A program made the translations under genes and the position numbers. From Boswellia sacra (lineage: Eukaryota; Streptophyta; Magnoliopsida; Sapindales; Burseraceae): a DNA stretch of 64,000 nucleotides. Below, in pieces: positions 1 to 11,681 of the stretch; the first letter of the stretch is position 1, and every line of letters begins with the position of its first letter. The notes beneath the pieces were generated by a model. That model was not told where the DNA came from, made no database searches, and saw only the letters and a list, made by a program, of their open reading frames with translations. Where the stretch lies: positions 868,001-932,000 of the forward strand of contig SNVD02015981.1 in NCBI GenBank assembly GCA_013180625.2, written 5' to 3'.

Positions 1-919
1 AGGAATCAAAATAATATTCTTTTTTTATCATAAGTTGAACAAAATTCATCATGTATATGGTACATGCATGTTGACACCAACATTAATGATGCAGTAAACT
101 CTTGAGAAGTTGTTAGGTACTCAGAGTTGCAGTAAACTTGCAAAGTAATGGGTACAGAGTTTATAGAAGGAAGAAGAGAGATGGTGGAGCTTGAAAACAA
201 TTCCTGGCTCTATTTCATCTATTTTTTTATTACATTTTTTACTCTGTTTTTAATCTGGAGATGGGCTTATTGAGTTAAGTAATTTGGTTGAATAAAATTA
301 CCTTATAATAATACTCATCTTAAATGATGTGTATTCAAATAATAATTGCTAAATAGATGAGTTACTTATGTGTCATTTTTTAAAATATATCATATCATTT
401 GATATGTATGATTTTATAATACATTTTAGGAAGTGTATCACTACTTTATCATAATATGGTTTGCTATTGTTCAATCCAATCAAATCCAATCTTAAGAAAT
501 TAATCCACTGCAGTCTAGTTTCTACCACCGAATGTGACCTTATGGGTTTATATAGCCTCACCCTTAAGAAAGATACTTCAACCAGAAATCACGTATTGAA
601 AACCAACTACCACTCAACAAGTTTAGATATCATAATCACATCATAAAAATCAACCGTCTAAGACTTTTATTATTATTATTATTATTATTATGTTTTTGTT
701 TTATTTTAAGGTTTGAAGATTTTCTTTGGCGAGTTGGAATGATATAGAAATAGTAAATATATATATGTGTGTGTATATATATACATATACATACATTATT
801 TGTTGAGCATCAGAAACCTACCACCAAAAAATGTGTCAAAATATAGATAGTACAAAGTTACAGCATCTAAATTTATGCGATGTTCATCTCTTCCAAGTTT
901 GGCGTTTTTAGAATTGTTT
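1..919. other. AT-rich intergenic DNA with microsatellites
   Basis: I see no gene here. There is a TTA/ATT triplet run at about 667-691 and an AT/GT dinucleotide stretch at about 757-799. Short open frames on both strands are AT-rich, have no recognisable motif and look like chance. Confidence 0.6.
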
Positions 920-2325
920 CTTAGGGAATTATCATGCAACCCCTTCATTAGATGAAAATAAATGATTCTACACCTTTTCAAAAATGGCCCAAAACCCCCA
1001 ACTGTGAATCTCACTCCGTTAAAGTTTACATGCCTAAGGGTATTTTAGATATTCAGGTCATTAATAGTTAAAAAAAGAAATAATCTTGTGCCAACAATTG
1101 ACGCGGTAACGGGCAACTAAAGAAATTAATAAAGAATATTTGATGAAAATAAAAAAATAATATATTTTTTTCTCTCTTCTTGATATTGTTTGTTGCATTT
1201 TATTTATTTTTCTTTCAATAATGGTTTACTCACGATTGCTTTCAAGCTTCATCTAAACACGTTTCTAACATTGCTACCCGCTTTCATACCTTATCAAAAC
1301 TCATCCCTAATATTACCACTTACTTGCAAACCCCATTCACACTCACTAAACTCATCATAACTAACATCCGTTCCACAATCATTGCAGTCATGCTCCACTA
1401 ACATCCATTCCACAACCAAGTTTCATTATGAATTCCAAACCCAAAAATTATCCGCAAATCCCAAATTAAAATAATCTATAAATCAAACCAAAATTCTAAT
1501 TCATTTGCACAATACAACAAACTCAAAAGAATCAGAGACAAGAAGTGAATTCATCGAAGAAAGACATCGCCAAACTCACCGCCTAGACATGCCAAATCCC
1601 GCCTTGCCCAAACGCCACATCTGGCTTAATCCCAATTGCAAGCACCTAAGCCTAACTGCCGCCCACACCTCAACTTACTACGCACCGCCCCAAACTGAAA
1701 CCACAAAATAAAACTAACCCAACCAAAATGAACTCTACTTACTAAGCATTTTCTTCTAATCACTTATTATTATTATTGTTGTTGTTGTTATTGGAATAAT
1801 TCATTTTTAGTGGTGAAGTGGGCTTGATGTAATTTGTGAAGCGGGCTTGATGTAATTAATGAAGCAAAATTTGAGTAAATAATTGATCTTGAATTAGGCT
1901 TCAAACCAACTATTTTATGTCTTAGTAAAGCCGTTAGATGTTATGATAACGGTGGAATATTTGATTTTTGTAGCGGAAGGTTGAAGGGTTCGGATTAAAT
2001 GATCAATGGAGTTCATTTTTTGGCTAGAAAGTGTGAGAAAATTAGAGAATTCAAGTATGAGAAAATGACTAATTGGGAGAAAATTATTTTAATTTTTTTT
2101 AAAGGAAATTGGTTGTTGCATCATGCATGTGTAAGGTTAGAAGGGTGTAAGGGTACAACAGTCATTCTGACATCTTATGAAAAAAGTTAACAGTTCGATA
2201 AACCGAAAATAACGATTGGGCCGTTCGGTAGCGATTTTTGAAAATGTGGGAGGTTATCGTACTTATGTCTAATAAAGGGGTCTCGGGGTATTTCGGAGGT
2301 TTCCTTTCACCCTTAATGTAAAAAT
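920..2325. mobile_element. Degenerate MULE-like non-autonomous element
   Basis: The left edge (about 920-1000) and the reverse complement of the right edge (about 2225-2325) share a patchy pattern: CCCCTTYATTAGA, then TTTTCAAAAATNGC, then an A/C-rich run ending in CCC. The interior is strongly C/A-rich on the plus strand (1240-1720) with no credible protein. A CT-rich stretch near 1160-1200 has the same layout as the element at 9813-16931. Ends are approximate and no clean target duplication was found. The right edge is only about 130 bp upstream of the ML gene's start codon, so it may overlap that gene's promoter or 5' UTR. Confidence 0.4.
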
Positions 2326-2457
2326 TAGTGTTATTTCAGAAATTGTTTCGTTAGCCTAAACATAAGGGCGTCAGTGAAATTTCCCAGACGAATATCTAGT
2401 TATAGATTCTGGTACGTCTTTTCTAGCTTTCGCGTTGAGAAGTCGTCCTGCCAAACC

Positions 2458-5400
2458 ATGTACGACCAAGCAATAGCTCAGTTCAAGCTCAACACTTCCT
2501 TGTTCTTGTTGGCACTTTCACTTCTCTTGTCTTCCATCCGAGCCACAAATGTCCAGTACTGTGGTCAGTTTCTATATTTAATCCCATTTCAATCTTTGTT
2601 TTGTTATGTGTGTACATGTAAATATAAATATACTCTTGGTTTCTTTTTAGTAGTTTTAAATGGGTTTAGTTATATTTGATTTAATTTGGATTTAAATACT
2701 TGTATTGTTGATGTAATGTGGTGCAGATAATAAAGGAGATTATGGTGTAAAGGTGAGTGAAGTTGAGATATTTCCTGACCCTGTAGTGAGAGGGAAGCCA
2801 GCTACCTTTAATATCTCAGCTTTCACCGGTAATTCTCCGTTTCTTTGGTCTTCAATTTCCCCTGTTATTGTAACATTGTTGGCTATATATTTTTCTAAAT
2901 TTTTCAATTTAATATATAGTTAATTGACCCTTGAACCAGTTTCTAAACGATTATTTTAAGATGGATGTTAGTCTTTTGTTTGTTAGTATCCCTCTCAATT
3001 ATCTTTTCTGTTTATACATCTCAGCCAACCCTTATCGTGATTTTTATCAAAATTTTGAAATACAAATTTTTTAGGAAAGATAGATTATTAATTTGATGTT
3101 AGTGCTTAATGATCCATCTTTTGCTTCTATATTGTCAGATTAGATACCCTGTACCATTTTTAGATGTGCTTACATGATGCGTGGCCTTGTGCAGATTTGT
3201 TAGTTCGGTCAAACATGATTTTACTGATTTAATCAGAGTGTTTTCTCGTTTCATGTTTGTTGCTGCCATAGCAGGAGATGGCGTTAATTTAGCTTAATGT
3301 TGGATGTTTTGGGATTAATTTTGTCTTGCAGTTCTTACTGGAGTCTATCATATGCTAGATTGTTATATTTCAAGATTGTCAATACTTAAAATGTGGGGGG
3401 TTTCCACGTTGTTTTAAGTTTTACATGGTAATCAATAAATTGAAATTTTCAAATCTGTAGTTTTATTGTAGATTTATTAATAAGAAGAGAAAGAAATAAA
3501 AGAGGTGAGAAATTAGCAAATAAATCTCTCTCCTATCCACTGAGGTGGTGATGTGACTGGCATGCTGGGCATAATGGATGTGAAATTCTTCTTCAGCAAA
3601 CCCCTTCCCATGACTGTCAACCATGTAACTTCAGTCAAGGTAAACTAGAAAAAAGAAAAAAAAAAACCTGTATAATATAAGTTGGGTTAATAAGTCTACA
3701 ACATTGTCAATAATAGCCTGACGCTGCAACTGCAGTTCACTTATCTGCCTTCTTTTGGAGATGCTGAGGTACATATGGAATAGAGAACGTTGGCTTATCC
3801 CTTGTTTTATTATACATATAGTAAAATAGTGATTATCAGGGATTAGAACATTTTATTAATTCTTAGCATTTCCACATTGTTGGCTTATCCCTAGTTTTCT
3901 TATACATATAGTAAAAAGGTGATTGTAAGGGCTTAGAATACTTTATTATTTCTTTGTATATGAAATGCTGCAGTGGCAGTGGTGCCAATGATGATGTTGG
4001 CTGTGATTATGAAAGTTGGCTGTGGAGTTAAAAGCCCTATCTTGTGGTTGTGGTAGTTAGTGGTGCTGGAGGCAGTGATGATGGCTGATGGTAATGGTGG
4101 GGAAATATTTGTGAATCAAATTTGTAATGGTCATGGGCACAATGGTGCTGCTTATAGCTGTAGCTGTTGCAATAGTGCTGATTAAATTAATGGTGGCAGC
4201 TGTAAAAATTGTGATATTGTCGTTGACAATTTTTTTGTCAATATTGGATTGTGATGCGTTATCAAATGCTTTTAAAGCATCAATACTTGAGGCAAATATG
4301 TTTGGTAGGACCTCAATGTAAATATATATCACACAGATACACACACTAATAATGTTTTTGTATGTTTAAATCTTGATGATTTTACCAATAAAAGTTGACG
4401 CCAAATAGTTGGGATGGGGCTTTTTGATCCATTAGATGTAGATTTTTCACATTTAGAGGCCCCTGGTTTATTTTCTGCCCATCATATTTTACTGTTTCTT
4501 ATAGCATATTTTAATGAATGCATCTGAGGCTACCATTTCTGCTTACACTCGTATGACATGTTCTTTGGAGTTTCATCAATAAACTTTACTGTATCCTTTC
4601 ACAGTTCAAACTATCTCTGGTGGGAAAGTGATGATTGAGGTTTTTTACTTTGGGTTTCGTGTCCATGAAGAAAGCCATGATCTTTGTGAACAGAAGTCCT
4701 GCCCCATTGCTGTTGGAAATTTTGTGCTGTCTCACACCCAGACTTTGCCTGGTTTCACTCCTCCTGTGAGTTTCACCTTACTGAGATTTATACTTTGTGA
4801 TCCTTGCACTCTTGGACTGGTTTGGTACTATGATAATAGAGAATCAACTTTCATTATGATGCCTCATGAAATGCAAATCATTTGTACACTAACACTGAAT
4901 TACAGTCCTTTGGCCTACCTATAGGTGTTAAAGGAGTTTCTATGGATTTGAAATCTATTAAAAAGTATGAATAAGCAATACAAAATTCTCTACCAAAATA
5001 AAGTAGGGAATAAAGCATAACAGAAGCAGTGATATTAAGCAATGTTATTGAACCCCAAACATAGCATTAGCTAAATGCAAAGAAAATCAGTAGTATCCAA
5101 CCATTTAAGCTTCTAGCTGGAACTATCTTTTAACCGTAATCTGGTTTTGTTCACTTTTCATGCTACATTTTGTTCCTAGAGGGTTTTTTTTTTTTTTTTT
5201 TTTAATGCTAATTTTAAGTTGATGTACACATTTTTTTTAATTGAAGTAATAAGAAAGTAATGGGGAGATGAAGTTATCTATCTACTCGTCCGTATTCTTA
5301 TCTTAGCATGCATCGTCTTTTAACCTAGACAAAGTTACACTGTTCGTCTTTCTTTTTGCATCATGTGTTGCCTTTGAATTGTAGCGATAGCCAGTGTATT

Positions 5401-6148
5401 GGTGAATCGCATCAGTACTTTATTGCCTTTACAGATCAAATAATTGAAACTTCTTTTATCCTCTGAAAAAGGAACCAGCTTGCATTTTTGTGTAATAAAA
5501 AACTGTTTGGTGCAATTTTTTAACTAAATTCATCTTCTTTGTCGGGCATGCCACTTTGGTCAACATTTATCTACCTTCTCCTGTGTCCTTAGCACTCTGG
5601 TTTTGGTATAAAGAAGATAATAACAGTAGCGTCTTAGTATCACCCACTCACTACTGTGGTTGCCCCTTCTCCTATGTGCTAGAAAACTTTTTTTGCGCTA
5701 ATGAGAATTTTAGAAGACAGTTATCCCAGTTTCGCCTTCTCATTCTTAAAATCTGTTTGGTCTTGACAAAAGAAAACTTTAGGGGAAAATATAAAATAAA
5801 AAAATGGCATTACATTTTGTATTTGGTTATTAAATTTTTTAATGAGTATTCTTCTAATCAAAATCACCATATGCATGGTTATCAGAATAAGGAATTCAAC
5901 AATTTTTTCTTTTTGAAATTATTGACCAAATTCTCCTTCATAACAACACTGGAAACTAATTAATGATAATATAAGTAAATACTTTTTGTTCTGCTTATTG
6001 CATTTTGTTCAGTTATTTCATGTAGCTGTGGTGTTTACAGGGGTCATACAAGCTTAAGATGACAATGGAAGACAAGAACAATCACAAGCTGACTTGCTTT
6101 AACTTCAATTTCAAAATTGGCTTTGAATATTTGTTCTCTGATAGTTAA
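2458..6148 (+). CDS. ML-domain (MD-2-related lipid recognition) secreted protein, 4 exons
   Basis: Exons read as 2458-2563, 2727-2828, 4605-4765 and 6041-6148. All three introns are GT...AG, the phases join correctly, and the protein is 158 residues. Residues about 10-30 form a hydrophobic signal peptide. The mature part is a full plant ML domain: NVQYC then an EIFPDPVVRGKPATFNIS block (49-66), SGGKVMIEVFYFG (74-86), the cysteine pair C97/C102 in DLCEQKSCPIA, TLPGFTPPGSY (116-125) and C142 in LTCFNFNFKIG. C35-C142 and C97-C102 are the likely disulfides. The family (phosphatidylglycerol/phosphatidylinositol transfer-like, NPC2-like) binds single lipids in the secretory pathway or apoplast; the ligand is not deducible. 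Length is normal and there is no internal stop, so it is probably functional. I chose the ATG at 2458 because it immediately precedes the signal peptide. Its last exon and 3' flank recur as broken copies at about 31738 and 37905. Confidence 0.85.
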
Positions 6149-7094
6149 GTGCTTGGTATAGATCCTTAACCCAAAATTAGAAAATAAAAAGAAGAAAAAA
6201 GAAAATAGTGTTTGCATTATAGGTAGCAAAAGTAGTCAGGTTGAATGTATATTTTGGTTATTTGTATATTGTTTTTGAATGTGTTAAATATTCTAGTGAC
6301 AAACATTTGTATGTTATGGGGGATGCAGTTCTACTCGGTAGGGTAAAGAAAGCAAGTAACTAAACACAGTTAGTTCAATATAACCTTCTCGTTGTTAAAA
6401 CCATTCTTGAAGCTGTCTCCTTCCTGATATTAGGCCCCGGCCGAGTTGTCTTTCTAACCGGTAATGTAGCCACAAAACTATTTTCGGGGTCTTCAAATTC
6501 TTTTCAAAAAATTTAGTAAACCTAACAAGAAACATATGTCGGGTCCGACTAAGATAGTTTGAAAATCTCCACGAAATTTTGTTAATATGTTTATATTAGA
6601 TGATATAAGCGTAATATTATCAATTAACATTTCTTTATTAAATGTGAAAAAATTATTTATCTTTGTGTGAATCTTTGATTTTAATATAATCTTACTAATA
6701 ATAATATTTAAAATTTTGTAAAGTTTTTAAATCACTCAAGTAGATAATATCTTTTGTCAACTACATTTTCTTTTTTCAAATTAATTTTAAAAAAATATTA
6801 TTAATTTTAAAAATATTTTGAATTTTTTTTGTAAATAATTAATTAATATTAAAGTTTTAGTATTTATGGGTATTTTTACTCAAAAAATAATTATTTTCTC
6901 TAAGATCTCTCAAAGCAAAAGTAACATATAATGTGGAAATTAGTTGATTAATCATGCAAGAACTCCCAATAATTTGGATATCACCGAAATAGAGTATAAA
7001 AGCACTATAATGTCATGTGCGGAGTAATGGATGGAAGTTGAACTATCAGATTTAGAGAAAATAACTATACGATTGGGGAGTCTATTTTAACCCA
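6149..7094. other. 3' flank of the ML gene, then AT-rich DNA
   Basis: About 6149-6345 is the 3' UTR or flank of the ML gene; the same sequence follows the ML exon-4 copies near 33650-33850 and 38160-38360. The rest is AT-rich with no gene or clear repeat. Confidence 0.5.
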
Positions 7095-7370
7095 TACAAT
7101 GCCTCGGCAAGCATACAAACATACATTGGATGAGTATGCTCGCAAAAATATATCGCTAAGTGGAACTTCAAAGATCGGAGGTTGTTGCATAGACGCTTGC
7201 TTATCAAGGTCCCTATTTAAGAATGCGTTTTGAACATCCGGGCACCCAAGACGCCATTCAAAGAAGAGAGCAACAACGAGAACAGTTTGAATTATAGCCA
7301 TCTTCACAATTGGACTGACCTTGAGTTTGATTAAACTTCTGGCTACTCACCTAGCCTTCTACGGAGCAAT
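7095..7370 (-). pseudogene. Fragment of Copia reverse transcriptase
   Basis: The minus strand encodes a stretch that fits the early RT domain of Ty1/Copia polyproteins: a KAR(stop)VARS remnant, then VSPIVKMAIIQTVL, then CPDVQNAFLNRDL and MQQPPIFEVPL. These match the usual family order of KARLVAKG, FSPVVK, LDVKNAFLHGDL and YMxQPPGF. It has at least one nonsense codon and an internal deletion (7330-7360), no LTRs and no other pol domain nearby. It is an isolated dead scrap of a different Copia element from the two described below. Confidence 0.75.
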
Positions 7371-7672
7371 AGAACTAGAAGAAAAGGTATAAAACCTATA
7401 TTGAAAATTAGAAAGTTTCTTTGTCATTTCTAATAGTACTTTGTCGATACTTTTTGATACTTTTTAATGAAAAGAATTGGTCAAAATTTGGTAAAAATAT
7501 GTCGTTAGTTTTGACTTTTTTTTAAAAAAATTTTGAAAATGATATATAGTTAATATTGATTTAAAAAGCATTAGTAAACGTACATTCTCAAAAAATGTAT
7601 TTGGAATATGAAAATAAGCATACTCTGGAGGCCTGTGTGGTTAATTACTTTCGAGTTGAGGCTACTCTCAAG
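7371..7672. other. AT-rich spacer
   Basis: No gene or clear repeat is visible. It ends at the target-site copy flanking the hAT-type element. Confidence 0.4.
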
Positions 7673-7680
7673 ATGACCTA

Positions 7681-8561
7681 TAGGGATGGCAAAAGCCCGA
7701 GGCTGGGAGGGATTTTTGATCCCCATCCCTGGAAAATTCTCCGAAAATTCCGGGGCTGGGGCCAGGGAATTTAATCCCGGGTCTGGGTATATTAATTCCC
7801 CGGAATGATCCCCAGATTTTTTAATTCTGTTTTTTTTAAAATTGTACTTATTTTTATTTTTGCGAGTACAATTCACTTGCCATTTGCTTCAACCTGTAAA
7901 TACAAGGTCGTTATAGTTAAATATGATGCAAAAAGACAAAAAAATAAAGCTAAAATAAGCAACCTGCCAAACACTCGACAAAACTCGACGTGCTCGATAT
8001 AGCTCGACACGACTCGATATGTAAGTGTCGAGTGTCGATATCTTCAAAAATAGACTGATATCGAGTGTCGGTTGTGAATTCGACACGACTCGACATGTAA
8101 GTGTCGAGTGTCAGATGCATCATCCGACACTCGATGTCTTCTAAAATAGACTGATATCGAGTGTCGGTTGTGAATCCGTTTTAGAAGACATCGAGTGTCA
8201 GATGTATCATCCAACACGACTCAACATGTAAGTATCGAGTGTCGGATTATGCATCTGACACTCGATGTCTTCTAAAATAGAATGATATCGAGTGTCAATG
8301 TGAATCCGACATGACTCAACATGTAAGTGTCGAGTCGTGTTGAGTTTTGTCGAGCGTTTTGATAGGTTGCTTTTTAGCTTTGTTTTTATATTTATTCCGG
8401 GTTGGGGCCGGGCCAAGGAACCTAGTCCCCGGCCCCTGCCCAGCCCCGGGATTCCTCTCCCCGTCCCCGGCCAATCTCCCCGGAAATCCAGGCGATTCCC
8501 TGGCAATACCGGGTCGAGGATTCGGGTACCCGGTCCTACCTGGGTAATTTTGCCATCCCCA
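7681..8561. mobile_element. Non-autonomous hAT-type element, chimeric interior
   Basis: The terminal inverted repeats are TAGGGATGGCAAAA on the left and, reading inward from the right, TGGGGATGGCAAAA. The flanks are ATGACCTA (7673-7680) and ATGACCTC (8562-8569), an 8-bp target duplication with one mismatch, as expected for hAT. Both arms are GC-rich (CCCCGG-type strings at 7720-7810 and 8400-8540), unlike the surroundings. The central ~520 bp is foreign to the arms and resembles the large MULE at 51.7-61.8 kb (next feature). There is no transposase; open frames here are low-complexity products of the GC-rich arms. Confidence 0.75.
7868..8390. repeat. MULE-derived insert with TCGA-rich arrays inside the hAT element
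   Basis: Reversed, 7868-7990 matches 56930-57060 of the 10-kb MULE nearly continuously: a TCGA-rich run, 'GCATCATATT', 'AACTATAACG', 'CCTTGTATTTAC', then 'GAAGCAAAT' and 'GTGAATT'. From 7975 to 8350 there are many units related to TGTCGAGTGTCG in both orientations, and 8310-8390 mirrors 7940-8050, so the insert is itself partly an inverted repeat. It is either captured from a related MULE or shared through a common ancestor. Confidence 0.7.
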
Positions 8562-8647
8562 ATGACCTCGATCCACAAGGCTTGAACAGAAGAGCCCATC
8601 TAATCCACAATGTCCATTGGGCCAGAAATCTTGATGTTTAAGGAATA

Positions 8648-9568
8648 GAGTACTGTTATTTGAGCCCCCCATAATTTCTCTTTAAGCCTCTTTTTAAATA
8701 AAAAACATATTAAAAGAATTTTTAAGATATGAATGACTAAAAAAGACATTATCAGTTTTCAATATACTTAGCATCAAATATTCGAACGTTATATTATTAA
8801 AATTTTTTTTCCTTCAGCCATAAACTACTATTCTCTTCAAACACTTAATTTCAAATAATCAAAAGTAAAGTTTTATGTTTATAAAGTGATCTTGAAATGA
8901 AGGAGGATGAATTCAAACATTGACATGACAACCACGAAGAAAAAGTAAGTTCTTGTTTTACTTTTATTATTTTTTTCTTTTGAAACAATTTTTGTTTAGT
9001 CGCTACGAATTGAGCATTTTCAATTTATTCAATCATTACGAATTAAACATTTTCAATTATTGAGTCGCTATGATTTGAACATTGCTTGTAGCGGGCGACA
9101 TTACCTTAGTGAATGCACTTGGGCTTGTTGAGACCGCAAAGTGTTTTAGGTGCCGTGTCTTAGTGCAATATCGAGGCATTGAAGGCGGCTGTATCGGTGG
9201 TGGTGTTTTCTTTCCTCTAAATCTTGAATTACATTTAAATTACATAAGAAATATAGTAAAACATCTTCGTCTAAGTTGCATATTTTCTCCGATTGTATGG
9301 ATTTTGGGATAATGGAGCCTAGAGAAAAAGAGCCACACACAAGTAGTCTTGGAGAAGAGGCGCACGCAGGTAGTCTTAGAGAAGAAGACTCGTCTTTGAA
9401 AAGAGGAATAGAGACGCAAAGAGTGATAAATTGTTTTAAAAAATTAAATTTTAAGGTATATAGAAAGGGTAATTCTGATATAATTTAAATATATTTGTAA
9501 TTTATAATTATTTTTTAATTAAAGAGGGGCTTAAAGAGAGATTATGGAGGGCTCAAATAACAACACTC
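8648..9568. mobile_element. Non-autonomous Mutator-like element with perfect 9-bp target duplication
   Basis: The inverted termini begin GAGTACTGTTATTTGAGC on the left and GAGTGTTGTTATTTGAGC on the right strand, and continue alike for about 48 bp through CATAAT, CTCTTTAAGCC and CTTTTT-like blocks. The flanks are both TAAGGAATA (8639-8647 and 9569-9577). A 9-bp duplication is the hallmark of Mutator-like elements. The 921-bp interior has short open frames (for example 9082-9312) with no recognisable domain, so it depends on a transposase elsewhere. The perfect duplication suggests fairly recent insertion. Confidence 0.8.
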
Positions 9569-9577
9569 TAAGGAATA

Positions 9578-9812
9578 TTACGGAGGTGAGTCCTTCATTG
9601 GATTCAGGCCCTTCATTCCTTTTTAAGAACTTATGTAAGGTCTTACTAGTTAATTCTATGCCATAAGTAGACTTGTGCCTTGCTTATTAGAGATAAGATT
9701 TTTGCTTCCCAGAGCCCAATATTGTTCCCATAAAAACTGTCTCAAATGCATTTTTTACTAGCTATTTTGTTGTTCTAATTTCCATTTGAGTGATAAAATT
9801 GTCCTAAATTGA
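9578..9812. other. Spacer between two transposons
   Basis: No gene is visible. The stretch joins the right flank of the 8648-9568 element to the left end of the next MULE-like element. Confidence 0.4.
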
Positions 9813-10286
9813 GGGTAAATTCTCTAATGACCCTAAGATTTGTCCTAGAACCAAATATAACCTCGTTTGTTTAGAAATAGACAAAAATGACCTTGGTATT
9901 TATTAATCCGTTAAGTTGAATGATGTGAAGGGTATATTGGTAACTTTAATATGATATTTAATTTACTTATTAATTATTTTATTTTTTTCTCTCTTTTTCT
10001 TTTTCTTCCTTTTCCTCTTTTTTCTCCCCCTTTTTTCCTCTCTCCTTTCTTCTTCTTCTTATAATTTTCTCCTTTTCCATTACCAGAAGAATTAGCCACC
10101 AACATTGAATTTTTTCAGATCAACCCAATACATGTACTACCACCCACTCCCAACATAATCACCACCCTAAACTGGCATAACAACCCTTAATTAAATCAAC
10201 CACACAACCCAATTCATAACAGTAGCATTGCACCCACAGCCGCAATCAAGCAATCTAAGCACAATTACTACAACCAACACGTACCC

Positions 10287-11168
10287 TTTTTTTTGGAAAA
10301 GTTGCTTAGTAATATAAATCCAAAAAAGTTATAATGTACAAAAATCCGAGGGGCATATCCTAAGAATTACAAAAGGACGTAAAGTCCAAACATACAATCC
10401 AACAAAAAGATAGAAAATGAAGGCCACAAGCAGCCTAAAACAAAGTAAAAAAGCCACAAACGGCCTTAACAACATAGAAGAGAAATGATCACAAACGGTC
10501 TAAAACATAAAAATACAAGAGCTTTAACCCTTCTTGTTTTTCTTCTTCTTACCCTTCTTTACCGGGGTAGCTAGGGTGTCCGAATAAGTATGATCAATCC
10601 TATCGGATTGATCATCCTCACTAAGCCCATTCAAAGGCTCAAAACGAGTGGGAGAAGACTCAGGAGGTATCCGCCCTGAGGAAATAGATGCCTCACGATT
10701 TGTAGAACACTTGATAGTGCCCAAAAGTCTACCCTCGTCAGTCGCAAAAGGAGATGGAGAATCAGAATCTGAAACTGACTCTGCACTCGAAACTGTAGTA
10801 GCCTTCGGAGGCTCAACTTGCACTGCAGAAATTTCTGGAATAGTAACTATTTTGGTGCAATCAGTGACCTTGGTCACATCCTTTTCTTTTCTCAAATGGG
10901 CACTATCAGAGGTGCTAGCCTCATTCTTATCTGGACTTGAAGTCTTTACCGGTTCTGGACAACGATGACCAAACTGGCAATATTTGGGGCAATGCTTTGG
11001 AGTCCACTCATATTCAACTTGAATTTCAATGGGCTCTGGAGAGAGTTTGCACCTGAACTCAAAGTTCTTAACTCGAGGGCGTCTTGCATCAATAAGAACA
11101 CAAACCCCCGCATACTCCAATCTAGATAGATCAGAAGTCGTCTTATCACAAGATTGAGGTTCTCCAAC
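10287..11168 (-). mobile_element. 5'-truncated L1-type LINE, ORF1 end joined to the 3' UTR
   Basis: On the minus strand the insert ends in AACTTTTCC plus eight A. It is flanked by 16-bp duplications that differ at one base: CAACCAACACGTACCC (10271-10286) and CAACCAACATGTACCC (11169-11184). This is the signature of target-primed reverse transcription. The body is the C-terminal half of a LINE ORF1 followed directly by a 3' tail with the phrase 'GGACTTTACGTCCTTTTG', which resembles plant L1 3' UTRs. The ORF2 endonuclease/RT region expected between them is absent. Confidence 0.8.
10524..11168 (-). pseudogene. LINE ORF1 (gag-like, zinc-knuckle) C-terminal fragment
   Basis: An open frame of about 215 codons contains GEPQSCDKTTSDLSRLEYAG, which matches the plant LINE ORF1 block after DUF4283, then VCVLIDARRP, then a zinc-knuckle-like YEWTPKHCPKYCQFGHRC with altered cysteine spacing. 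A Ser/Glu-rich region follows, ending in a lysine-rich tail (KKGKKKKNKKG). The ATG that appears to open this frame (11184-11186) lies in or beyond the target duplication, so it is not the original start. The protein would be a nucleic-acid-binding retroelement coat protein. It is truncated and unlikely to be functional. Confidence 0.7.
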
Positions 11169-11681
11169 CAACCAACATGTACCCATTAAACCTCAAACCA
11201 TAACAATCTTAGCTACCTCACAACAGAAAAAGAAAATTTAAAAAAAAAAGTTTATCAAACTGAAATCCCAATCCCAAATATCCATATTAAAGTTCTTCAT
11301 CTACACTATCTAAGTTATAAACTCATACAATTCGATTTAAGGATCAAAAAGCAAAGAGAAAGCAGAACAAAAAGAAGATAAGGCAAAGAAGAAAGAGAGA
11401 ATTGCAAAGAGGAAGAGAGCAATGACAAGGATGATTTAGAAGAGTAAGAGTGAGTTGATTATGAGAATGAGACTGAAGAGGAGAGAGACACAGATCATGG
11501 GAGTGAAGAGAAGATTAGTGAGAGAAATTCGATGGGATGGAGTACGTGACGGTCGGGGGGAGGGAGAAGGGGAGGAGTGACAGTGACAGTGGTTGATAAG
11601 AGAGGAGAATGGTCGCCAATGGTGAATTGGAAGTCTGGGAGGAGGCGATTAGTGGTGTTGTTGTGCACCGACTGTGGTGGG

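Noticed and set aside
5556..5963. 135-codon plus-strand frame in ML intron 3
   Set aside because: It lies within an intron between well-supported exons, is AT-rich and has no recognisable motif; duplicates at 31738 and 37905 do not keep the frame.
7975..8345. CRISPR-like array
   Set aside because: The repeats are short, irregular, in both orientations and lie in a plant transposon; there are no regular spacers.
8207..8672. Overlapping Gly/Pro/Arg-rich open frames on both strands
   Set aside because: They come from the GC-rich arm of the hAT-type element; composition explains them and all six frames show similar text.
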